Shown in pieces: positions 19,007 through 27,630 of a DNA stretch of 64,000 bases. The position numbers were made by a program, and so were the translations under genes. Origin of the DNA: JAFAGX01 sp963759875 (GTDB lineage Bacteria; Acidobacteriota; Terriglobia; Terriglobales; Acidobacteriaceae); contig CAVXBB010000017.1 in the NCBI GenBank assembly GCA_963759875.1, forward strand, positions 496,001 to 560,000, given 5' to 3'. The notes under the pieces were generated by a model. It did no database searches. It was not told where the DNA came from and worked only from the letters and a program-made list of their open reading frames with translations. Within the stretch, counting starts at the first letter, position 1, and every line of letters starts with the position of its first letter.

Positions 19007-20443
19007 TCAGTCATTTTGAACCTGCATCGCAACCTCTCGCACGAGGACAGCCTCGGCGGTACTCTTGTCAACTCGGAATTGGCTCGCGGCCGGAAATCCA
19101 CGAACCCAGACCAAGTCCGTACCACTCACCACCACGGGCCACAGCTTTCTTTCCAACCCGATTAAATGGAGCTCTTGCAACAGCTCTTTAACCTTCTTCG
19201 GTTCTTTCCTGTGTGCCGGCCAGAAGCGGTCTCCCGGACGCCAATTTCTAACGATAAGGTTGTTTCCTAACTGAGCTGGATCGAGTAAATGATCGTGATT
19301 ATAGAGTTCGCAGGATTTTCTTGGAACAAGCAATGCCTCGAAACGCGAGCCTAACTGAGGAATTTGTACCGTGCCGGGAAGAGGCAGATAGTGTTCGTAT
19401 ACTGGCGGCTGGTGCGATCCAGCAGTCGCGGCGAAGCCTAGATCGCCGCGGTGCAGAGAAGCTGTCCATCCCTTTGGAAGTACGGCAGAGGCGGACTTGC
19501 TGAATGCCACGTCCACGATCTCTTCCACATGCCGAAACTCCAGGCGCAAGCCCAGAGACTCGGCTGCACCTCGCACGACCCGACGCTGAAGTGCCAATGG
19601 CAAAACTGAAAGCGCAGAAACCTTGATCGTTCCGCCGCCGGTTTTAGCGTTCTTCTTCCACAGTTCGCCCAATAGTCGATGAACTTGCTGATCCCAATAG
19701 TCCTGCTCGGCACGTGCAATTTCGGCGTTTTCGGCGAGTACCTCTCGGACGGAAGGGTTCAGATCGCGTTCGAGAGTTGGCAGGATGCCATGGCGCACCC
19801 TGTTTCGCGCATGCCGCAGATCACGATTGCTCGCATCTTCGCGCCAAGGCTGCTCGATGCGCCCGAGATAAGCCTCCAGATCTTTACGCCTCGTGGAAAG
19901 CAAAGGGCGTACGATTGCACAATCCCAGTGTGTGCCATGCTCTGAGGGCTCGGAAACAGGAATCGATAGCCGGGGGTAAATTCCTGCCATGCCGCGGCTG
20001 CCTGCACCGCGAACAAGCCTCAGAATCACCGTTTCGGCCTGATCATCGACCGTGTGGGCAGTGGCAACGCGATCCAGAGTGTTTTTTTTCAGCAGGTCTC
20101 GAAAAAACTGATAGCGCAAGTTGCGCGCCGCTGTCTCCAAGCTCCAGGCATGCGCCGCAGCTTGGCTCCGAACATTCCCGCTTCCAAAGTGCAATTCGAG
20201 ATTATGGTGCGATGCGAGGTCGGCAACAAAACGCTGGTCGTCATCCGATTCGGGCCCGCGCAACTGATGGTTGAAATGAACCACAGATAACACGACGCCG
20301 AGTTCCCCGCGCAAATCCAGCAACAATCGAAACAACGCTACGGAGTCTGCACCGCCCGATAGTGCCACCCCAACACGGTTCCCAGGCTTAAGCAGTTTGT
20401 GCTTTGTGATGTATGCGAGGACAGTTTGCGCGAGCGAGTGCAC
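19007..20443 (-). CDS. tilS: tRNA(Ile)-lysidine synthase
   Basis: Modifies C34 of tRNA-Ile(CAU) to lysidine so that it reads AUA. 478 residues with the N-type PP-loop VGVALSGGADSVALFRLLL (about residues 23-41), VVHFNHQLRGPESDDDQRFV, then VATAHTVDDQAETVILRLVR and RPLLSTRRKDLEAYL. A C-terminal TilS domain with WRPGDRFWPAHRKEPKKVKE is present, so this is the longer E. coli-like form. It lies 46 bases upstream of hpt on the same strand; tilS-hpt-ftsH is a widespread bacterial gene order. Confidence 0.96.
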   Translation of the reverse strand: MHSLAQTVLAYITKHKLLKPGNRVGVALSGGADSVALFRLLLDLRGELGVVLSVVHFNHQLRGPESDDDQRFVADLASHHNLELHFGSGNVRSQAAAHAWSLETAARNLRYQFFRDLLKKNTLDRVATAHTVDDQAETVILRLVRGAGSRGMAGIYPRLSIPVSEPSEHGTHWDCAIVRPLLSTRRKDLEAYLGRIEQPWREDASNRDLRHARNRVRHGILPTLERDLNPSVREVLAENAEIARAEQDYWDQQVHRLLGELWKKNAKTGGGTIKVSALSVLPLALQRRVVRGAAESLGLRLEFRHVEEIVDVAFSKSASAVLPKGWTASLHRGDLGFAATAGSHQPPVYEHYLPLPGTVQIPQLGSRFEALLVPRKSCELYNHDHLLDPAQLGNNLIVRNWRPGDRFWPAHRKEPKKVKELLQELHLIGLERKLWPVVVSGTDLVWVRGFPAASQFRVDKSTAEAVLVREVAMQVQND

Positions 20444-20474
20444 GCGTCCATGTTACTCCGCGTCGAAGCAGGGG

Positions 20475-21317
20475 CTATCCTGATTTCAGCAAGCTATTTA
20501 CTTGCGCATGCGACGGAGCGCCGTCCATCGCGGAGTATGTCCCAGTAGCCGTCAGTTCCTCCGCGAGACGGCGTAACAGCCCCAGCGTCGCCCGCATCGG
20601 ACCAGAACCGAGGCTCACCCGGGCCACTCCGAGCTTCTCTAACTCAGGTATGGAGGGAGAACCCGGCCCGGCCAAAATATTGACCGGACATTGCGCATCT
20701 CGCACTAGCTGCGAAATGGTTTGCTGATCGCGCAGCCCCGGCACGAAGACACAGTCCGCTCCAGCATCCCTGTAAGCGCGAACGCGATTCATAGTTTCGA
20801 AATACCGAACCTCGGGTGGTCCGACTTGATCGAGGTAGACATCGGTTCGAGCGTTCAACACCAGTAATACGCCTGCATTAAGCGCTGCTTCGCGAATCGC
20901 CCGAATTTTTTCCAGCTGCAGAGAAAGCTCGACCAGAGGATTCTGTGGGTCGCCGGTTCCGTCCTCAAGGTTGATACCGACTGCTCCCGCTTCGATTACC
21001 CCCTGCGCGGTTTCGGCGGCATCTTCCGGACGGTTTCCATAACCTGCTTCCACATCCGCGCTGACTGGCACATTCACGGCACGCACGATTCGTCCGACCC
21101 GCGCCAGCATCTCCTCGCGCGAGATCTTCTGCCCATCGGGATAACCTAGCGAGAACGCGATGCCAGCGCTGGTGGTAGCAATCGCCGGAAACCCAACCTT
21201 CTCTATGATTCTGGCGCTGGCCACATCCCAGACATTCGGAAGCAGCAGAGCTTTCGGTCCACGATGCATCTGCCGAAAGGCGTTGGCATTGAGTTTCTGT
21301 TGGTCAACCTCGGGCAT
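20475..21317 (-). CDS. Isocitrate lyase/PEP mutase superfamily protein
   Basis: A 280-residue TIM-barrel protein of the ICL/PEPM superfamily. Key stretches: LLLPNVWDVASARIIEKVGF, ATTSAGIAFSLGYPDGQ, VPVSADVEAGYG (metal/substrate loop), GINLEDGTGDPQNPLV, LVLNARTDVYL and VNILAGPGSPSIPELEKLGV. It resembles the 2-methylisocitrate lyase / carboxy-PEP mutase group, in which many members have unknown C-C or P-C substrates. The catalytic Cys motif of true isocitrate lyases (KKCGH) is not seen, so a lyase on isocitrate is unlikely. Its start lies within the 3' end of the thioesterase gene, suggesting one transcript. Confidence 0.82.
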   Translation of the reverse strand: MPEVDQQKLNANAFRQMHRGPKALLLPNVWDVASARIIEKVGFPAIATTSAGIAFSLGYPDGQKISREEMLARVGRIVRAVNVPVSADVEAGYGNRPEDAAETAQGVIEAGAVGINLEDGTGDPQNPLVELSLQLEKIRAIREAALNAGVLLVLNARTDVYLDQVGPPEVRYFETMNRVRAYRDAGADCVFVPGLRDQQTISQLVRDAQCPVNILAGPGSPSIPELEKLGVARVSLGSGPMRATLGLLRRLAEELTATGTYSAMDGAPSHAQVNSLLKSG

Positions 21318-21709
21318 TGTTTTCTGTCCTTCGTCTTTTCGAGGAACGTTCCAACTCGCACGACGGCGCGAGTGATAGTTCCACGGCCAATTTCTTGGGT
21401 ATCATCCCAGGCGTTCACGCGCATGGTGTAGAAACGGCCATCGAACGCTTCCAATACCGCTTCAGCCCGGATTCTCGCGCCAATTCCACTGGCTGCACGA
21501 TGTTGAACGTTGATCGCCGTCCCTACGGTGATTTCGTCGTCTTCACAGTAGGGCTGGAGTGCCATAAAACCGGCTGTTTCCATTAATCGAATCATATCCG
21601 GAGTGGAATAGACCGGCGGCAACTCGGGATGGTGAGCAGTCAGAGTGTGCTTGAATTCGACTGTTTCTTCGGTTGTACCGCGCACGCCGATGGGAATTTC
21701 CTTGGGCAT
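21203..21709 (-). CDS. Hotdog thioesterase (fluoroacetyl-CoA thioesterase-like)
   Basis: A 168-residue frame whose first ~125 residues match the FlK-like hotdog family: VYSTPDMIRLMETAGFMAL, DEITVGTAINVQHRAASGIG (Thr, Glu and His at the FlK catalytic positions), then VLEAFDGRFYTMRVNAWDDT and EIGRGTITRAVVRVG. Such enzymes hydrolyse short acyl-CoAs; the substrate here is unknown. The last ~40 residues overlap the downstream PEP-mutase-like gene by 115 bases and look non-native, so the ancestral stop may have been lost by an indel near 21,330. Confidence 0.75.
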   Translation of the reverse strand: MPKEIPIGVRGTTEETVEFKHTLTAHHPELPPVYSTPDMIRLMETAGFMALQPYCEDDEITVGTAINVQHRAASGIGARIRAEAVLEAFDGRFYTMRVNAWDDTQEIGRGTITRAVVRVGTFLEKTKDRKQCPRLTNRNSMPTPFGRCIVDRKLCCFRMSGMWPAPES

Positions 21710-21835
21710 GATTGGACAACGATTGTACCGAATTGTGATTCCGGGAGAGCTACGGAAGTGTTTTGTTTTGGGAATTGGAAATTCTTATGTGCCATTTGCC
21801 CGCCGCGATTGAGACTTGCACGCGGATACTATTAT

Positions 21836-22726
21836 GTGAGGCTTGTCCCTGCACTGCTCGTCCTGCTTCTGCTTGCGCAGTCCAGTCTTGCCGAGAACCA
21901 AGCACCTGAGATTCTCAGTTTCTCTCCAACCAGTGGCCCGGAGGGAACACGTATAGAGATTGCCGGGACGCATTTGCAACTGGTCACTTCGGTTGTGGTG
22001 GGCACCAGCAGTTCGGCATTCAAATTAATTTCGCAGGAGAAGCTGATCGCAATCGTCCCCCACCGCGCGGTTACAGCGAAAATCGTGGTGCTTACATCCG
22101 ATACACGCACAGAGAGTCCATTTCCATTTGTAGTGACCAACGACCCGCGGATCCCAGACGAAGTTAGTTACAAAGCTGGATACGTGAATCTACAAGCTGC
22201 CCCGCCGGGGTTCAGTTCCGTAATGCTCTGGGGCATAGCTCTCGCAGACACGCGCGTGCCAGGTTACGAATCAGCAACTGTAGAGATCGCGCGCACCCAA
22301 TTGGTGTGCCGGGTCGATGCTCAAGACGAACTCCTGATCCAAGATACAGGCAAGGTCCGGGGAGGACTGTACCGCCGGATCCCGTGGTTTGCAGGGAACG
22401 AGTCAGAGCCAATGCCGCTCTCCGATGATCCCGAAAACCCGGCCGTTCTCTTGCGTGTAGGTCAGCAGCCAAATCGTGCATGGCATTTCTGGAGCGCGTC
22501 GCCGCGGCCCCTGTTGCGAGAAGGTAAACTGGAGGGTTGCACAGTCAAGGTGTTGGTGAGAATCTCTGAAGGGGCACTCCTTCAGATTGGGATGGATTAT
22601 TGGCGAAACTCTACCGTCCCCTATGCACCTGGCAACAATCACGAAGCGGGGGCCAGCAACTGGTACTTTCCGTCCGGTCGCTGGCAGGAGGCAGTTTTTA
22701 CCGACATCGGCGGACCCTCATTCTGA
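21836..22726 (+). CDS. Secreted TIG/IPT-domain protein
   Basis: Starts most likely at GTG 21836, giving VRLVPALLVLLLLAQSSLA, a clean signal peptide; the frame is open further upstream, but there it overlaps the divergent thioesterase gene. After the signal comes an immunoglobulin-like TIG domain (ILSFSPTSGPEGTRIEIAG, about residues 29-110). The rest (about 185 residues, with a C-terminal YWRNSTVPYAPGNNHE and PSGRWQEAVFTDIG) is not assigned; it may be a surface domain. Mature length about 275 residues. Likely periplasmic or cell-surface. Confidence 0.65.
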   Translation: MRLVPALLVLLLLAQSSLAENQAPEILSFSPTSGPEGTRIEIAGTHLQLVTSVVVGTSSSAFKLISQEKLIAIVPHRAVTAKIVVLTSDTRTESPFPFVVTNDPRIPDEVSYKAGYVNLQAAPPGFSSVMLWGIALADTRVPGYESATVEIARTQLVCRVDAQDELLIQDTGKVRGGLYRRIPWFAGNESEPMPLSDDPENPAVLLRVGQQPNRAWHFWSASPRPLLREGKLEGCTVKVLVRISEGALLQIGMDYWRNSTVPYAPGNNHEAGASNWYFPSGRWQEAVFTDIGGPSF

Positions 22727-22835
22727 ATCAAACCTCCTTTACAAAACTTCCAAAGAAGCTACCAATTCGCTGCTACCGAGCATTCGCAAGATCTTTTGAT
22801 GTTGGCATTCTTTAGAAAGAGTGTTTTGATCTTTT

Positions 22836-23966
22836 ATGAATAAATTGACGGAAACCGAGCCCTACTCGCAACCAAACGAACAGGAACTGGAAAAGTCAGG
22901 GCTCCATGTGACCGCCAGGCTCGATGCCTGGCTCAAGACTCTGCTCGAGCAGAAGGGCAGCGACTTGTTGCTCATACCCGGTGCACCGCCGTCGATCCGA
23001 TTCGAAGGAGAAGTCCGAAGCATTGAGGATCAGCCCCTCGAAGGACTGGAAATTGAGGCTGCAGTGCTTCCGGCGCTGACGGAGCATGCGCTGCAACTGT
23101 ACCGGCAGGATCACATTGGTGATTCATCTTATCGGATCGAAGGCGTGGGCCGGTTCCGCATCAATCTTCACCACGAACGTGGCATGACGGCAGCCGCCAT
23201 TCGCGCGCTGCCCTCCAAAATTCCGTCCATTCGCGAGCTGAATCTTCCGCTCGGGGTCGGATCTCTGGCTCGTTTACGACGCGGGCTGGTGCTGGTGGGC
23301 GGAGCCACTGGGTCCGGGAAGTCCACTACTCTCGCCGCACTGATTGACGAAATCAATCGTCACGAAGCGCGCCACATCATCACCATTGAAGATCCGCTCG
23401 AATACGAGCACGCCCATATCAAGAGCGTAATGGAACAGGTGGAAATAGGAGTAGACGCGGCAGATTTTCCGACGGCTTTACGGGCGGCACTGCGGCAAGC
23501 GCCAGACATAATTGTCGTCGGCGAAATGCGCGATCCGGAAACCATGCGCATCGCGGTAGCAGCTGCTGAAACCGGACACTTGGTCTTCTCGACTCTGCAT
23601 ACCACGGATGTACCCTCGACAATTTCGAGAATCTCGGATTCATTTCCACCGGAACGGCAACATACTATTCGCCAGGAACTGGCAATGGCGCTCGCGGCTG
23701 TGCTGGTACAAACCCTTCTGCCGAGCAAGAACGGTGGACGTGTGCCGGCTGCGGAACTGCTAATGGTCGGATATGGCGCCCGGCAGCATATTCGGCGAAA
23801 CGCGCTGCAACACTTGCATCAGGAAATCACAATGACCAAGAACAAGGGTTCATTCACGCTCGAAGAATCCTTAGTGCAACTTGTAAATCGAGGCCTTGTC
23901 GATCGCGAGGATGCCCAGATTCATGCCGTGCATGCAGACGACCTCACTAGCTTGATGAAAAGCTAG
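22836..23966 (+). CDS. pilT: PilT-family twitching ATPase
   Basis: Hexameric ATPase that powers type IV pilus retraction. 376 residues: N-terminal PAS-like domain (WLKTLLEQKGSDLLLIPGAP), then Walker A VGGATGSGKSTTLAALIDEI, Asp box ITIEDPLEYEH, Walker B APDIIVVGEMRDPETMRIA, and His box TGHLVFSTLHTTDVPSTI. Arginine-rich region SFPPERQHTIRQELAMALA. The C-terminus FTLEESLVQLVNRGLVD matches PilT/PilU. The PilT AIRNEF element is not clear, and PilT and PilU cannot be separated from this alone. No other pilus gene is adjacent. Confidence 0.85.
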   Translation: MNKLTETEPYSQPNEQELEKSGLHVTARLDAWLKTLLEQKGSDLLLIPGAPPSIRFEGEVRSIEDQPLEGLEIEAAVLPALTEHALQLYRQDHIGDSSYRIEGVGRFRINLHHERGMTAAAIRALPSKIPSIRELNLPLGVGSLARLRRGLVLVGGATGSGKSTTLAALIDEINRHEARHIITIEDPLEYEHAHIKSVMEQVEIGVDAADFPTALRAALRQAPDIIVVGEMRDPETMRIAVAAAETGHLVFSTLHTTDVPSTISRISDSFPPERQHTIRQELAMALAAVLVQTLLPSKNGGRVPAAELLMVGYGARQHIRRNALQHLHQEITMTKNKGSFTLEESLVQLVNRGLVDREDAQIHAVHADDLTSLMKS

Positions 23967-23979
23967 AGCGAAAATCGAG

Positions 23980-24501
23980 TTACAGATAGCGCTCCCGCAG
24001 GATGGCGCCGTGATGAGCCAAGTGACCAACGATAATGAACGCAAGGGCTCGCACCGTGAACCGATTGTCACTGGCTATGCCGCTCCTCATCCATGCATCT
24101 TCAGGCATGTTCCTGAACAAAGCGGCGGTCGCCCGCCGGACTCGAGTGAGTTCCTCCACATGCGCAGCCCACGAGATCAAATCCGCTTTAGCCGCTGACG
24201 CGGAAATATTCTGATCGTAACTGGGCAAAGGACTCTCAAATCCACGGGCAAACCAAAGCGCACGAAACGCAAATGCCCTTTCCGTATCCGTAACGTGATT
24301 CAGCACCTGCCGGATGCTCCACTTATCTGGAGCGTAACGATGTAATGATTTCTGCTCGGAGGTTCCTGACAAAAACGGCAGGAGTTCGTCTAACTGGTGC
24401 TCCAAAAGAACCAGTGGATCATCGCCATTCACACGATTAATGTAGGTGAAATAGTACGGCGCTGCCTCGGTGCTCTGCGGACGTCCAATCATCAAAATCA
24501 T
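23980..24501 (-). CDS. DinB-like domain protein
   Basis: A 173-residue four-helix DinB/YfiT-type protein. Core: LLEHQLDELLPFLSGTSEQ, YAPDKWSIRQVLNHVTDTER (first metal His), SYDQNISASAAKADLISWAA and TVRALAFIIVGHLAHHGAIL (HxxxH pair near the C-terminus). The three His residues of the family's metal site are present. DinB proteins include thiol transferases and damage-induced proteins, but the substrate here is unknown. Starts at 24501 or three codons later; it is divergent from tyrA with a 20-base gap. Confidence 0.8.
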   Translation of the reverse strand: MILMIGRPQSTEAAPYYFTYINRVNGDDPLVLLEHQLDELLPFLSGTSEQKSLHRYAPDKWSIRQVLNHVTDTERAFAFRALWFARGFESPLPSYDQNISASAAKADLISWAAHVEELTRVRRATAALFRNMPEDAWMRSGIASDNRFTVRALAFIIVGHLAHHGAILRERYL

Positions 24502-24521
24502 TCTAGTCGAAGAGGATTACA

Positions 24522-25412
24522 ATGCCGTCTACGTTCAGCGAGATTATGCCTATCCGGCAAATCACAATCATTGGCACCGGCCTGATTGGTGGATCGTTTG
24601 CTTTGGCCGTCAAAAAGCAAGGATTTCGCGGCAGAATTATTGCCTGTGATCGTGTCCCGGTGCTCGAACGCGCTGCCAAAATTGGCGTTTTTGATGCGGC
24701 TCAGCCCAAGCTATCTGAGGCCATACGTGGCAGTGAACTAGTGGTCTTGGCCGCGCCGGTGCTTTCCATTATCGACCTCATTGAGCGTTTGGGCCCACGC
24801 CTCACACCCAAGACGTTGCTCACAGATGTAGGAAGCACTAAGACGGAAATCTTGGCGCGAGCGAAAAAAGTTTTTGGCAAGTACACGGCGGCTCAGTTTC
24901 TCGGCGGTCATCCTATGGCCGGGAAGGAGCAATCGGGCTTGGAGTTTGCCGATCCAGATTTATTTACCGGTGCCACTTGGTTTCTAACGCCGATGGAAGG
25001 GCAAGAAATCTACCATGGCATCAGCGGGAGCTATATTGAATGGCTGGAAAAGATCGGTGTGCGTATTGCTTCGATCGATGCTGAGGAGCATGACAAGCTC
25101 TGCGCCTGGATCAGCCATTTGCCGCAGATGATCTCTACTGCGCTGGCTGCCAGTCTGGTTGAGGAGTACGGTGCTGAGGCCCCGCTGCTTGAAACTGGAG
25201 GTCGGGCCTTGCGCGAAATGACCCGGATTGCGGCCAGCCCGTATTCCTGGTGGCGGGACGTCGCTATAACCAACAAGCCCAACCTGCAAGATGCTCTCTT
25301 GCAATTGGAACAACGATTGGCGCACATCCGCGAAAACCTCGATACGCGCGAACTGGCTGCTGAGTTCGAGAAAGCGCAGCAACTGAAAAAAAGCAGGTCT
25401 AGGCCGAAATGA
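24522..25412 (+). CDS. tyrA: Prephenate dehydrogenase
   Basis: Oxidative decarboxylation of prephenate to 4-hydroxyphenylpyruvate in tyrosine synthesis. 296 residues: Rossmann motif ITIIGTGLIGGSFALAVKKQ, then DVGSTKTEIL, FLGGHPMAGKEQSGLEFAD (the PDH signature with the catalytic His), LCAWISHLPQMISTALAASL, and C-terminal GGRALREMTRIAASPYSWW. Single-domain enzyme without a chorismate mutase or ACT part. The true start may be ATG 24546 (MPIRQITIIG). The scoAB unit follows 70 bases later. Confidence 0.93.
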   Translation: MPSTFSEIMPIRQITIIGTGLIGGSFALAVKKQGFRGRIIACDRVPVLERAAKIGVFDAAQPKLSEAIRGSELVVLAAPVLSIIDLIERLGPRLTPKTLLTDVGSTKTEILARAKKVFGKYTAAQFLGGHPMAGKEQSGLEFADPDLFTGATWFLTPMEGQEIYHGISGSYIEWLEKIGVRIASIDAEEHDKLCAWISHLPQMISTALAASLVEEYGAEAPLLETGGRALREMTRIAASPYSWWRDVAITNKPNLQDALLQLEQRLAHIRENLDTRELAAEFEKAQQLKKSRSRPK

Positions 25413-25482
25413 GTCTAACTACTGGAACCCGTCAGATCATGCTGTACCCGGCTCAGCGGCTTTCATTTAGACTCTATCCTTT

Positions 25483-26184
25483 ATGAACAAAGTGGTTGCC
25501 AACGCGGACGAGGCGGTGCGCGATGTGTTTGACGGGGCAACCATCATGGTGGGCGGTTTCGGCCTGTGTGGCATTCCGGAGAATCTGATCCGCGCCCTCG
25601 TCCGCAAAGGTGTAAAAAACCTCACCACTATTAGCAACAACGTCGGTGTGGACGGTTTCGGTATGGGGTTGTTGCTCTCAGCGGGACAGATTCGCAGGCA
25701 CATCGGGACTTACGTCGGCGAAAATAAGCTGCTCGAGCAAATGGTGCTGCAAGGAAGAATCCAGCTCGATCTAGTGCCGCAAGGAACGTTTTCGGAACGC
25801 ATTCGCGCCGGAGGAGCTGGAATACCAGCATTTTTTACGCCTACGGGAGTTGGCACCATCATTGCGGAAAATAAGGAGACGCGCGAGTTCGATGGCCGGA
25901 TGTATGTGATGGAGCATGCACTCAAAGCCGATTTCGCGCTGGTGAAAGCCTGGAAAGGCGATAAGTGGGGAAATCTTGTCTATCACAAAACCGCCCGCAA
26001 TTTTAATCCCATGATGGCGACTGCGGCCAGGGTCACTATCGCTGAAGTTGAGCATCTGGTTGAAGTGGGTGAACTGGAATCAGACATGGTTCATACCCCA
26101 AGCGTTTTTGTTAAGCGTATCTTTCAGGGCGAATTATTTGAACGGCGGATCGAGAAGAGGACAGTGAGGAAAGCATCTGCGTAG
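25483..26184 (+). CDS. scoA: 3-oxoacid CoA-transferase subunit A
   Basis: Alpha chain of an SCOT-type CoA transferase (ketone-body use, acetoacetate with succinyl-CoA). 233 residues with the family glycine motif ATIMVGGFGLCGIPENLIRA near the start, TTISNNVGVDGFGMGLL, QGTFSERIRAGGAGIPAFFT and KTARNFNPMMATAARVTIAE. The partner beta chain lies 30 bases downstream in the same direction, a standard operon. Confidence 0.93.
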   Translation: MNKVVANADEAVRDVFDGATIMVGGFGLCGIPENLIRALVRKGVKNLTTISNNVGVDGFGMGLLLSAGQIRRHIGTYVGENKLLEQMVLQGRIQLDLVPQGTFSERIRAGGAGIPAFFTPTGVGTIIAENKETREFDGRMYVMEHALKADFALVKAWKGDKWGNLVYHKTARNFNPMMATAARVTIAEVEHLVEVGELESDMVHTPSVFVKRIFQGELFERRIEKRTVRKASA

Positions 26185-26214
26185 TAATTAGGAGATCGCT
26201 AGACCAGATTAGAA

Positions 26215-26898
26215 ATGTCCACAGTACTCAAGATCGGCAAAGATCTCGAAAAACGCGAACGCATTGTGAAGCGCATCGCACGCGAACTGCGCGACGGCTT
26301 CTACGTAAATCTCGGGATCGGAATGCCTACCCTGGTAGCCAACCACGTTCCTCGCGGAATGGACGTGATCCTTCAAAGTGAAAATGGCATGCTCGGGATC
26401 GGGCCTTATCCGCTTGAAGGTTCCGAAGATGCTGACCTGATCAATGCCGGAAAAGAGACGATTACGGAAATTAAGGGGACCGCATACTTTTCCAGTGCGG
26501 ACTCGTTTGCCATGATTCGCGGCGGCCATATTGACCTGAGTGTGCTTGGGGCGATGGAAGTTGACGAAGAAGGCAATCTAGCTAACTGGATGGTTCCCGG
26601 AAAAATGGTGAAGGGCATGGGCGGAGCCATGGACCTTGTGGCCGGCGCGCGTCGGGTCATCGTTGCAATGGAACACACCACTCGAGATGGGCAGCCGAAA
26701 ATTTTGAAGAAATGTACCTTGCCACTAACGGGTGTGCGCGTGGTGAATACTATCGTGACCGAGATTGCGTTCATTCAGGTTACGCCAACGGGCTTAGTCC
26801 TCGAGGAGATTGCACCCGGACTGACAGCCGATGACGTGCAGCGCGCAACCCAGCCGACCTTAATTCTCAGTCCTGATCTAAGAACGATGGAAGTCTGA
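26215..26898 (+). CDS. scoB: 3-oxoacid CoA-transferase subunit B
   Basis: Beta chain carrying the catalytic glutamate. 227 residues: ELRDGFYVNLGIGMPTLVAN, then VILQSENGMLGIGPYPLEGS with the active-site Glu in SENG, GGHIDLSVLGAMEVDEEGNL and HTTRDGQPKILKKCTLPLTG, all matching SCOT beta. The downstream gene starts at the base after the stop codon, implying coupled translation. Confidence 0.94.
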   Translation: MSTVLKIGKDLEKRERIVKRIARELRDGFYVNLGIGMPTLVANHVPRGMDVILQSENGMLGIGPYPLEGSEDADLINAGKETITEIKGTAYFSSADSFAMIRGGHIDLSVLGAMEVDEEGNLANWMVPGKMVKGMGGAMDLVAGARRVIVAMEHTTRDGQPKILKKCTLPLTGVRVVNTIVTEIAFIQVTPTGLVLEEIAPGLTADDVQRATQPTLILSPDLRTMEV

Positions 26899-27630
26899 GT
26901 GGGTGTGTCGATCTCAGCGAATCCAAAGCAAGAAATAGAGCGTGAGCCGAAGCTGGTGCTGATCCCCTCTGGATGGTTCTGCATGGGATCGGAAACGGGC
27001 CAGGACAATGAGTGCCCCGTCCACAAAGTATGGGTGGATGCTTTTTCGCTTGCTGAGGCGCAGGTAACTAACTGCGAGTACTCTTTCTTTCTTGCGGAGG
27101 CCGCGATTGAGGCGCCGCCGCTGTGGAATGATCCGAACTTTTCTCATCCCGATCAACCAGTCGTCGCGGTTTCATGGTTTGAAGCAGCGCGATATTGCGA
27201 ATGGCTGAGTGCAGAAACTGGCGCGCATTATCGTCTTCCGACGGAAGCCGAGTGGGAACGAGCGGCGCGAGGAGGCCAAGAAGGCAAAGCATTCCCCTGG
27301 GGCGATGATCCTCCTCAGTCTCGACCTAAGTATCGCGAGCGTTGGATCAACGGTCCGGAGCGGGTTGCGCAGTATCCGCCAAATGCCTTCGGAGTGTTCA
27401 ATATTTGTGAGAATGTGCACGAATGGTGCAGCGATTGGTATCAAGCTGACTATTACGCGATCTCGTCGGAGAAAAATCCACCCGGACCGGAATGCGGACA
27501 GCGCCGGGCGTCTCGCGGCGGTTCCTGGCGTCATCACGTCAGGATCTCGCGTTGTGCAGCCCGCTCCAGTCTACCGCCTCAATTCCGCTACGCTGACTAC
27601 GGCTTCAGAGTTGCTTGTAACACGCGTTAG
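26899..27630 (+). CDS. SUMF1 (formylglycine-generating fold) protein without FGE cysteines
   Basis: Begins with GTG directly abutting the scoB stop. 243 residues of the SUMF1/C-type-lectin-like fold: LVLIPSGWFCMGSETGQDNE, VTNCEYSFFLAEA, PVVAVSWFEAARYCEWLSAE, YRLPTEAEWERAARGG, NICENVHEWCSDWY and RASRGGSWRHH. In active formylglycine-generating enzymes the segment after GGS carries two copper-binding Cys (C-x4-C); here it reads RHHVRISRC, so the pair is missing and FGE activity is unlikely. Members of this fold also serve as ligand-binding modules. Its last 60 bases overlap trpB on the other strand. Confidence 0.8.
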   Translation: MGVSISANPKQEIEREPKLVLIPSGWFCMGSETGQDNECPVHKVWVDAFSLAEAQVTNCEYSFFLAEAAIEAPPLWNDPNFSHPDQPVVAVSWFEAARYCEWLSAETGAHYRLPTEAEWERAARGGQEGKAFPWGDDPPQSRPKYRERWINGPERVAQYPPNAFGVFNICENVHEWCSDWYQADYYAISSEKNPPGPECGQRRASRGGSWRHHVRISRCAARSSLPPQFRYADYGFRVACNTR

